A stretch of 64,000 bases of DNA from Microvirga arsenatis (GTDB taxonomy: Bacteria; Pseudomonadota; Alphaproteobacteria; Rhizobiales; Beijerinckiaceae). A model generated the notes under the pieces. That model was given only the letters and a program-made list of their open reading frames with translations, was not told where the DNA came from and ran no database searches. The stretch spans positions 124,001-188,000 of the forward strand of contig NZ_JAAAXJ010000007.1 of assembly GCF_009910705.1 (NCBI RefSeq), given 5' to 3'. This document shows, one piece after another, positions 58,030 through 64,000 of the stretch. The translations under genes were made by a program, and so were the position numbers. How positions within the stretch are numbered: the first letter of the stretch is position 1; each line of letters opens with the position of its first letter.

Positions 58030-59364
58030 ATGCCCCAGACCTTCGACCTGATCCTCAAAGGCGGCATCGTCGTGAACCACGACGGGCGCGTGGAGCGCGA
58101 CATCGGCGTGCGAGGCGGGCGCATCGCCGCCATCGGGGACCTGTCCCGGGCCTCCGCCGGGCGGGAGATCGACTGCCGGGGCCTGCACATCCTGCCGGGC
58201 GTCATCGACACGCAGGTGCATTTCCGCGAGCCGGGTCTCGACCACAAGGAGGATCTCGAATCGGGCTCCCGCGCCGCCGTCATGGGCGGCGTCACGACCG
58301 TGTTCGAGATGCCCAACACCGACCCGCAGACCACCAGCGCGGAAGCGCTCGCCGACAAGGTGCGGCGCGGCCGTCACCGCATGCATTGCGACTTCGCCTT
58401 CTGGGTCGGGGGCACGCACGAGAACGCCGCCGACGTGGCGGAGCTGGAGCGCCTGCCGGGCGCGGCCGGCATCAAGGTGTTCATGGGCTCGTCCACGGGG
58501 TCGCTGCTGGTCGAGGACGACGAGGGCATCGCCAACATCCTGCGGCGCACCCGCCGCCGCGCCGCCTTCCACTCGGAGGACGAGGCGATGCTGCGCGAGC
58601 GCAAAGGCCTTCGCGTCGAGGGCGATCCGCGCTCGCATCCGGTGTGGCGATCGGCCGAGGTGGCGCTCGCCTGTACGCAGCGCCTCGTGCGCATCGCCCG
58701 GCAAACCGGCGCGCGCATCCACGTGCTCCACATCACCACCGCCGAGGAGATGGCGCTCCTCAAGGACCACAAGGATCTCGTCTCGGTGGAGGTCACCCCG
58801 CATCACCTGACGCTGGCGGGTCCGGAGGATTACGAGCGGCTCGGCACCTACATCCAGATGAACCCGCCCGTGCGCGACGAGCTTCATCGCGCCGCCCTGT
58901 GGCAGGGGCTCGACGAGGGGATCGCCGACATCCTTGGCTCGGACCATGCGCCCCATACGCGCGAGGAGAAGGACAGGGGCTATCCCAACACGCCCTCCGG
59001 CATGACCGGCGTGCAGACCCTCGTGCCGATCATGCTCGACCACGTGAACGCGAGCCGTCTCACGCTCGAACGCTTCGTCGACATGACGAGCGCCGGCCCC
59101 AAGCGCCTCTTCGGCATCGCGAACAAGGGCCGCATCGCCGTGGGCTACGACGCGGATTTCACCGTGGTCGATCTCAAGCGCATGGAGACGATCACGAATG
59201 ACTGGATCGCCTCGAAGTCGCAGTGGACGCCCTATGACGGCAAGAAGGTCACCGGCTGGCCTGTCGGCACGATCGTGCGCGGGAACGTGGTGATGTGGGA
59301 CGGTTCGCTCGAGACGCCGTCGCAGGGCGAGGTGGTGCGGTTCGAGGAGACGGTGAAACCGTAG
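58030..59364 (+). CDS. Dihydroorotase-like amidohydrolase
   Basis: 444-residue class I dihydroorotase/allantoinase-type enzyme. Metal site: the usual D-x-H-x-H-x-R reads DTQVHFREPG at 60-69, so the first His is Gln62. The other ligands look present: Lys in GIKVFMGSSTG, His in AFHSEDEAML, His in HVLHITTAEE and Asp in ILGSDHAPHTREE. MGGVTTVFEMPNT is a family signature. No other pyr genes are nearby. Dihydroorotase activity is the default guess, but the altered motif leaves room for another cyclic amide substrate. Confidence 0.8.
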   Translation: MPQTFDLILKGGIVVNHDGRVERDIGVRGGRIAAIGDLSRASAGREIDCRGLHILPGVIDTQVHFREPGLDHKEDLESGSRAAVMGGVTTVFEMPNTDPQTTSAEALADKVRRGRHRMHCDFAFWVGGTHENAADVAELERLPGAAGIKVFMGSSTGSLLVEDDEGIANILRRTRRRAAFHSEDEAMLRERKGLRVEGDPRSHPVWRSAEVALACTQRLVRIARQTGARIHVLHITTAEEMALLKDHKDLVSVEVTPHHLTLAGPEDYERLGTYIQMNPPVRDELHRAALWQGLDEGIADILGSDHAPHTREEKDRGYPNTPSGMTGVQTLVPIMLDHVNASRLTLERFVDMTSAGPKRLFGIANKGRIAVGYDADFTVVDLKRMETITNDWIASKSQWTPYDGKKVTGWPVGTIVRGNVVMWDGSLETPSQGEVVRFEETVKP

Positions 59365-59400
59365 ATGCTGACTTCAGCTTAAGCGCAGAGAGGCAACATT

Positions 59401-60006
59401 TTGACCAAGGCCATCATGGTGGACGTTGATGGTGTTCTCGTCCATGGGAGACTGGAGGACGGGCGGCATTGGTCGACATCTCTTGAGGCAGATCTCGGAG
59501 TATCTGCTGAAGCTCTTCGCCGGGAATTCTTCGACTCGCATTGGAATGAGATCATAACTGGCCGCGCCATGTTGAGAGATCACTTGCAAGCCGTTCTGCA
59601 AAAGATCGCCCCTCATCTCACTGCGGATCAGTTGATCAGCTACTGGTTCGCAACAGATGCATGCTTGGACGAAAAATTACTGCGTGATCTCATACAGCTC
59701 CGTTCCTCTGGGTTTCAGCTCCATCTTGCCACTAACCAGGAACACCTAAGGGCCAGATATCTTTGGGATGAACTCGGTTTAGCCGCTCATTTTGATAGCA
59801 TTCAATATTCGGCTCAAATTGGTGCCAAAAAACCTGAGTTGGAGTTTTTCCGCACTGCGGCATCGCGAACTGGTCTTTCGCCAGACGAGATCCTTCTGAT
59901 CGATGATAGTGTTGAGAATGTTCAAGGGGCTAAGATTGCTGGCTGGAAAGCAGTCCTATGGAGAGCTGAAAAGCCGTTATTCGAAATCCTCAAAGATATT
60001 GTTTGA
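59401..60006 (+). CDS. HAD-family hydrolase
   Basis: 201 residues. HAD motif I is MVDVDGVLVHG (nucleophile Asp and Asp+2), motif II is LHLATNQEH, motif III Lys is in GAKKPELEFF, and motif IV is ILLIDDSVENVQGA, giving a complete phosphatase-like site of the HAD-IA group. A TTG start at 59401 follows GAGAGG; an ATG at 59416 is possible. AT-rich relative to the neighbours (59641-59700 has 27/60 G+C). Convergent with the VOC gene 5 bp away. Substrate unknown. Confidence 0.85.
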   Translation: MTKAIMVDVDGVLVHGRLEDGRHWSTSLEADLGVSAEALRREFFDSHWNEIITGRAMLRDHLQAVLQKIAPHLTADQLISYWFATDACLDEKLLRDLIQLRSSGFQLHLATNQEHLRARYLWDELGLAAHFDSIQYSAQIGAKKPELEFFRTAASRTGLSPDEILLIDDSVENVQGAKIAGWKAVLWRAEKPLFEILKDIV

Positions 60007-60011
60007 AGAGG

Positions 60012-60407
60012 CTACTTCACCCAAGCCATATTCTGCAGAACAACCCGGTAGCCGTCCGGGTCCTCGAAGGTGACGCCTTGCCGATCCCAGTAGGGGTTGA
60101 AGGAGGAAACGGGCGAATAGCCGTTGGCGCGCATGCGCTGCACGGCTGCTTCCCATTCCGAACGGTCGGGCAGGTAGAAAACCAGCAGGTTGTCCTGCGT
60201 CGGAGCGCGGCCGGCGCGATGGTCTCTGTGCTGCGTGAACTCCAGATGCCAGGGAGCGTGCGGGTGACCCAGCATCCTGCCGTCGAAGCCGTCGTGATCG
60301 TCGAAGGCAGCAATGATCTCGAAGCCGAGCCCGTCATGGTAAAAGCGGACGACCTCGTGCAGTCGGTCCGTGGGCCGCGCGATTCGCAGGACGGCGTCCT
60401 TTCTCAT
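60012..60407 (-). CDS. VOC-family protein (glyoxalase/bleomycin-resistance fold)
   Basis: 131 residues, two beta-alpha-beta-beta-beta units. RIARPTDRLHEVVRFYHDGLGFEIIAAFDDHDGFDGRML at the start and DPDGYRVVLQNMAW at the end are typical; metal ligands of VOC proteins (His, Glu) could be the HLEF and FEDPDG positions. A common uncharacterised dioxygenase/lyase-like fold. The function cannot be fixed. Confidence 0.88.
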   Translation of the reverse strand: MRKDAVLRIARPTDRLHEVVRFYHDGLGFEIIAAFDDHDGFDGRMLGHPHAPWHLEFTQHRDHRAGRAPTQDNLLVFYLPDRSEWEAAVQRMRANGYSPVSSFNPYWDRQGVTFEDPDGYRVVLQNMAWVK

Positions 60408-60421
60408 AGGGCGGCGTCAGC

Positions 60422-60685
60422 TCAATGCTTCAGCGACATCGCCATGGAGAACGCCCCCGTGCGGATCTTGTCCGGCAGGGTGGCGGCGTATTCCGCGACG
60501 GCCTCCTCGCCATAGGTGGCGACGAGTTCGGTGAAGGCGGCGAAGAGGGCGGCCTGCGCCATGCAATCCGCGTCGAGCCCGTCGAGCTCGGCCTCGGCGA
60601 AGGCCTCGGTCACATAGCTCAGGGCCGCCTGCTTGAGGGCGCTGAGGTCGGGCAGCTCGGTGAGAGGCACGTCGTTGTCGTTCAT
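60422..60685 (-). CDS. Small conserved hypothetical protein
   Basis: 87 residues, acidic and helical (LSALKQAALSYVTEAFAEAELDGLDADCMAQAALFAAFTELVATYGEEAVAEYAATL). No signal peptide or membrane helix. It ends 14 bp before the start of the downstream VOC gene on the same strand, so it is probably cotranscribed with it. Not a family I recognise. Confidence 0.7.
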   Translation of the reverse strand: MNDNDVPLTELPDLSALKQAALSYVTEAFAEAELDGLDADCMAQAALFAAFTELVATYGEEAVAEYAATLPDKIRTGAFSMAMSLKH

Positions 60686-60860
60686 GATCCAGGCCCCTTT
60701 GAGGGGCGGCGCGCGAGTTCGGTTGAATCATTCTTAGACATCGCGCCGACCCGCCGCCAGCATCACCTTGCAAGGAGGTTAACGCGAGAGGGGGGAGGCC
60801 GAAAAATGTGGATAAGAGGCGCCGATGCAACACCTCCAGACGGAGGGGCATGCCTCCCGA

Positions 60861-61478
60861 TCAGCCGCCGTAGCGTCCGGTGATGTTGCGGGCGAGCTGC
60901 TCGCCTTCCGCGAGGAAGCGGACGGAGGCCTCCTGCGCCGAGGGCGTGCAGGCCCGGTAGGTGAGGGCATAGGCCTGGTAGCCCTTGTTGTAGGCGCCGG
61001 CGAGCCGCTCCCGGCGGCCGGGCGTGGTGCCCTCCGCCTCGAGCAGGACCTGCATGCGCCGGCTCCATTCGGAGCCGTCGGGGGCGCTGCAGAGGGGGCG
61101 CAGCATGGCGAGCGATCCCATGATCTCGGCAAGCCGCAGCAGCTCCTTCTCGTAGGGAGCGGGCGGCGGCTCGACCACGGGAGCGGGCTCCGCCTGCTGC
61201 TGCGGCGCCTGGGGCGCGGCCGGGCGCTGCTGCGATTGCGGCGGCTGGGTCCGCCGCTGCGGCTGGGTCTGGGGTGCGGGCTGCGGCGGGCGGTACTGAG
61301 GCTGGGGGAGCGGCTGCGGCAGCGGGCGGTACTGCGGCGGCGGACGGTATTGCGGCGAAACCCCCGGCTGCTGGCCCGGCGGAGGGCCGAACAGGCGCTC
61401 GAAGAAGCCCTGGGCCGCGGCCGGCTGGGGGGAGGCCAGGGCCAGAACCGGGACGAGGAGAAGGCCCGCCCGTCTCAT
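60861..61478 (-). CDS. TIGR02301-family secreted protein
   Basis: 205 residues. Signal peptide MRRAGLLLVPVLALASPQPAAAQ. A Pro/Gln-rich low-complexity stretch at about 30-105 (repeated PQPQYRPP-like units) precedes the conserved domain YEKELLRLAEIMGSLAMLRPLCSAPDGSEWSRRMQVLLEAE ... YNKGYQAYALTYRACTPSAQEASVRFLAEGEQLARNI, the TIGR02301 pattern restricted to rhizobia-like bacteria. Two Cys may pair. Overlaps the NUDIX gene stop by 4 bp (ATGA). Function unknown. Confidence 0.88.
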   Translation of the reverse strand: MRRAGLLLVPVLALASPQPAAAQGFFERLFGPPPGQQPGVSPQYRPPPQYRPLPQPLPQPQYRPPQPAPQTQPQRRTQPPQSQQRPAAPQAPQQQAEPAPVVEPPPAPYEKELLRLAEIMGSLAMLRPLCSAPDGSEWSRRMQVLLEAEGTTPGRRERLAGAYNKGYQAYALTYRACTPSAQEASVRFLAEGEQLARNITGRYGG

Positions 61479-61924
61479 GCGGCCGGATCCCGCCGGGCGA
61501 TCCCGAAGGCCTGCTCCAGGATGCTGTCGAGCCCTGCCGTCATGGGCAGATCGGCGATGTCCCGTTCCGTGACCCAACGGATTTCCTTTGCTTCCGGACC
61601 TGTCTGGGGTTCGCCCGAAACCCAGCGGGCGGCATGGGCGGCGATGACGACGTGATGCTTTATATGGCCTTTCTCGTCCCTTTCAATGAATTCGACGGGG
61701 GCGATCAGGCCGATGATCTCGGCCTCGACCCCCACCTCCTCGCGCAGCTCCCGCAGGGCCGCCTCGCTTAGGCTCTCGCCCACCTCCACCATGCCGCCCG
61801 GCAGCGAGAACAGCCCCTCGCTCGGCGGCTTGCCCCTCGCCGCAAGCAGGATGCGCCCGTCGCGGATCACGGCAACCGAGGCGGCGAGGACGGGGCGGTC
61901 GGGATAGAATCGGTTGCGGCTCAT
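61475..61924 (-). CDS. NUDIX hydrolase
   Basis: 149 residues. The Nudix box GGMVEVGESLSEAALRELREEVGVEAE matches G-x5-E-x7-R-E-x2-E-E-x-G. The substrate is a nucleoside diphosphate linked to X; it resembles ADP-ribose or 8-oxo-type cleaning enzymes but specificity is not readable. The start at 61924 overlaps the upstream citrate synthase-like stop (ATGA), and its own stop overlaps the TIGR02301 start, so the three form one translationally coupled operon. Confidence 0.92.
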   Translation of the reverse strand: MSRNRFYPDRPVLAASVAVIRDGRILLAARGKPPSEGLFSLPGGMVEVGESLSEAALRELREEVGVEAEIIGLIAPVEFIERDEKGHIKHHVVIAAHAARWVSGEPQTGPEAKEIRWVTERDIADLPMTAGLDSILEQAFGIARRDPAA

Positions 61925-63051
61925 GAGGAGGCTGGGTCGGAGGAAGGGGCGGCCGCAACGTAGCGCGCCCGCGGCCGGATGAGGGCCGCCTGGCTGCGCT
62001 GCTCGATGGCATGGGCGAGCCACCCGGCCGTGCGTCCGATGGCGAAGAGCGTATAGGCAGCGCCCACCGGCAGTCCATAGGCCCGCTCCATCATCACGAG
62101 CGCCGCGTCGAGGCTGGGCCTGTCGCCGGAGGCGGCGGCCACGGCCTGCAGGGTGGTGCTGTCCGAGGCGAGGAGGGGCACCCCCTCCAGGAGCGCTCCG
62201 GCCCGCGGGTCTCCCGCCGGATAGAGGCGGTGCCGGAAGCCCGGGCGGGGCAGGGATCCGGGAGCCTCCAGGAAGGCCCTGACCCGCTCGGTCATCCCCC
62301 CGTGATAGGGGCCGCTCAGGGCGGCGAGGCCGGCGATCACCGCATGGCGCAGGGAGGCGCCGGTGGAGGCCGTGACCCTCACCGCGAAGGCCGAGGAGCT
62401 GAGCTCATGATCCGCGCAGAGCACGAGCGCCCGGCGGATCGCCTCGGCGGCCGCATCGGGAGCGCCCCAGGCGCGGGCCAGGTGCCGGTGGAGGGGCTCG
62501 GTGCCCGGATCGGCGCCGCTGGCGGCGGCTGCCGCGAGACGCAGGATCGCGGCCACCTCCGTCGCCCGGGCCTCCCGGGGTGCCGGCTCCGACAGGAGGC
62601 GGATGGCCTGGGCGGTGAAGGCGTGAGGGCCGAAGGCGGGGCCGGGGAGGGGCTCGGGGATCCGGGAGGGGCGGCGGAAAGCCTCCCCGTCGAGGGCGCC
62701 GATCAGCAGGCAGGCAGCCTCCTCGAGGGTCGCCCGCTGGGCCAGGGCGAGGGCGTCATGGCCGCGGTAGAGCAGCCGCCCGTCGAGGATCTGGGTGATG
62801 CTCGTCTCCAGCACCGGCAGGCCCCAGTCGAGGGCGGTGGCGGCCGCCGCCGCCGGGCGGCGGAAGCGCGCCTTGCGCTCGACGAGGGTCTCCACGTCCT
62901 CGAGGGCATAGAGCCGCTGGCGCGGATCGTGCGGCGAGGAGAAGGAGCGGATCAGCCCCCGGCTCACATAGGCATAGAGGCTGGCGCGGCTGATGCCGAG
63001 CCGGGACGATGCTTCTTCGGCCGAGGCGAGATCGAGGGATGCGGCACTCAT
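61921..63051 (-). CDS. Citrate synthase-family protein with N-terminal helix-turn-helix
   Basis: 376 residues. Residues 7-55 (LASAEEASSRLGISRASLYAYVSRGLIRSFSSP) are a MerR/excisionase-like winged helix. The rest is a citrate synthase domain: GPYHGGMTERV, FRHRLYPAGDPRAGALL and FAIGRTAGWLAHAIEQ. Catalytic His positions are kept (GPYHGG, FRHRLY), and the Asp in PSLDAALVMMERAYGLP is in place, so it may be active. It faces the second citrate synthase across 75 bp. The DNA-binding head suggests it also controls that pair. Confidence 0.88.
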   Translation of the reverse strand: MSAASLDLASAEEASSRLGISRASLYAYVSRGLIRSFSSPHDPRQRLYALEDVETLVERKARFRRPAAAAATALDWGLPVLETSITQILDGRLLYRGHDALALAQRATLEEAACLLIGALDGEAFRRPSRIPEPLPGPAFGPHAFTAQAIRLLSEPAPREARATEVAAILRLAAAAASGADPGTEPLHRHLARAWGAPDAAAEAIRRALVLCADHELSSSAFAVRVTASTGASLRHAVIAGLAALSGPYHGGMTERVRAFLEAPGSLPRPGFRHRLYPAGDPRAGALLEGVPLLASDSTTLQAVAAASGDRPSLDAALVMMERAYGLPVGAAYTLFAIGRTAGWLAHAIEQRSQAALIRPRARYVAAAPSSDPASS

Positions 63052-63066
63052 ATGTTGATATGTTGA
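63051..63066. promoter_or_regulatory. Tandem 8-bp repeat in divergent citrate synthase region
   Basis: TATGTTGA occurs twice in a row directly at the start codon of the HTH-citrate synthase gene, followed by TTCAAGATTGA. This is a candidate binding site for the HTH protein or a promoter component for both divergent genes. Confidence 0.35.
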
Positions 63067-63126
63067 TTCAAGATTGACGCTTCTGCAAGGCCGGCGCGAA
63101 GCTCTCCTCGACGAAGGAGAGATCCC

Positions 63127-64000
63127 ATGACCATCGGACTTGACGACGTGGTGGCTGCCGAGACCGGCTTGAGCCATGTGGACGGGGAAGCAGGCCGCCT
63201 GATCATTGCCGGGCACGACCTGGAGGAGCTTGCCGGCCGTCTGGCCTATGAGGATGCGGTCGCCCTGCTCTGGCGGGGGCTCGTGCCGGAAGCCTCCGAC
63301 CCGGCCGGGCTGCTCGGGCAGGCCCGGGCGAGGGCCTACGCGCATCTCGCGCCGCTCGGCCCCCGGCTTGCCGGCCTCACGCCCGTGGAGGGGATGCGCC
63401 TGCTGCTCGCGAGCCTGCTCGATGCGGAGGAGGACCACCCCTCCCTCGTGGTCGGCGCGGCGGGTGTCGCCGCCGCCATGGCCGTGCGGGGCGCGCAGGG
63501 CCTCGCGCCGGTCGCGCCCGATGAATCCTCGAGCCACGCGGCCGACATCCTGCGCATGATGCGCGACGCACCCGTCGCGGCGGAGGAGGCCCGGGCCCTC
63601 GACACCTATCTCGTGACGGTGATCGACCACGGTCTCAACGCCTCCACCTTCACCGCGCGGGTGGTCGCCTCGACCCAGGCTGGCATCCTGTCCTCCGTGG
63701 TGGCTGGGCTCTGCGCCCTGAAGGGGCCGCTGCACGGCGGGGCGCCGGGACCGGTGCTCGACATGCTGGATGCCATCGGCACCCTCGCGAACGCGGAGCC
63801 CTGGCTCGACGATGCCATGGCCCGGGGCGAGCGCCTCATGGGCTTCGGCCACCGCATCTACAAGGTGCGCGACCCGCGGGCGGATGTGCTGAAGGCGGCG
63901 GTCGGACGGCTGAAGGGAAAGAGCAACCGCATCGCCTTCGCGGAGGCGGTCGAGGCCACGGCCCTCAAGGTGCTGGGGCGCCGCAAGCCGGGGCGCCGGC
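63127..64000 (+). CDS. Citrate synthase/methylcitrate synthase, partial
   Basis: The first 291 codons are in the window; the gene runs off the right edge. It begins MTIGLDDVVAAETGLSHVDGEAGRLIIAGHDLEELA (family start) with GAAGGAGAGATCCC upstream of the ATG. Catalytic motifs are GPLHGGAPGPVLDMLD (His) and ERLMGFGHRIYKVRDPRADVL (His). No HTH domain. It is divergent from the HTH-citrate synthase-family gene. Whether it uses acetyl- or propionyl-CoA cannot be told. Confidence 0.92.
   Translation, partial: MTIGLDDVVAAETGLSHVDGEAGRLIIAGHDLEELAGRLAYEDAVALLWRGLVPEASDPAGLLGQARARAYAHLAPLGPRLAGLTPVEGMRLLLASLLDAEEDHPSLVVGAAGVAAAMAVRGAQGLAPVAPDESSSHAADILRMMRDAPVAAEEARALDTYLVTVIDHGLNASTFTARVVASTQAGILSSVVAGLCALKGPLHGGAPGPVLDMLDAIGTLANAEPWLDDAMARGERLMGFGHRIYKVRDPRADVLKAAVGRLKGKSNRIAFAEAVEATALKVLGRRKPGRR

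Overview
The window is a piece of chromosome from a high-GC alphaproteobacterium, most likely a member of the Hyphomicrobiales (Rhizobiales) and probably Methylobacteriaceae/Microvirga-like. The pointers are a CcrM cell-cycle methylase, a SAM-II riboswitch, a TIGR02301-type secreted protein, split GlyQ/GlyS, an ETF-ubiquinone oxidoreductase, and abundant intergenic palindromes of rhizobial type. The genus is an inference; no rRNA, tRNA or other taxonomic marker was found. Genes are dense (about 68 CDS) and almost all look chromosomal and housekeeping. There is no prophage, no complete insertion sequence and no CRISPR array.

Layout. 1-4.2 kb: start of an ABC solute-binding protein, ccrM, rnhB and an SplB-like radical SAM gene, with an AT-rich two-gene cassette (2314-2993) between rnhB and the radical SAM gene. 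4.2-9.6 kb: a glycosyltransferase-like pair, moaB, a secreted cupin, a neutral zinc metallopeptidase, uracil-DNA glycosylase and ogt. 9.8-18.6 kb: ETF-QO, a secreted TPR protein, ispE, a SAM-II-controlled metQ, a polyprenyl diphosphate synthase, a DUF2007 protein and a TrmN6-like methylase. 18.8-28.6 kb: an S49 peptidase, glyQS, an L,D-transpeptidase, an RTX-type secreted protein, ppdK and small genes. 28.8-42.9 kb: a divergent regulator/membrane pair, a SleB-type hydrolase, a serralysin-like protease, an MFS carrier, an AcuI/YhdH oxidoreductase, a divergent LysR/wrbA pair, tsaC, an acyl-CoA dehydrogenase/SDR pair, CorA and YedK. 43.2-54.9 kb (nearly all minus strand): an RNA m5U methylase, tlyA, dxs, a PrsW/DUF2628 pair, xseB, DUF2339, a phosphatase/HD/tag cluster, and an AAC(6')-like GNAT with a PaiB-like protein. 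55-64 kb: a PAS hybrid kinase, ygfZ, a dihydroorotase-like gene, an AT-rich HAD gene, VOC, TIGR02301, a NUDIX gene, and an HTH-citrate synthase facing a second citrate synthase that runs off the edge.

Links between genes. Isoprenoid supply is represented by dxs and ispE, with a polyprenyl diphosphate synthase using the product for a quinone side chain. DNA upkeep is represented by UDG, ogt, tag, YedK, xseB, rnhB and ccrM. Two calcium-binding RTX-type proteins 7 kb apart share a C-terminal type I secretion module, but no type I exporter is in the window.

The main points for follow-up are the SAM-II leader with mutually exclusive hairpins and a Met-rich mini-ORF, the two-gene AT-rich cassette, the divergent citrate synthase pair with a tandem repeat between them, an AT-rich tract inside glyS, a dihydroorotase-like enzyme whose first metal-binding His reads Gln, and a set of composite palindromic repeats. 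No clearly new multi-gene system is proven by the sequence alone.
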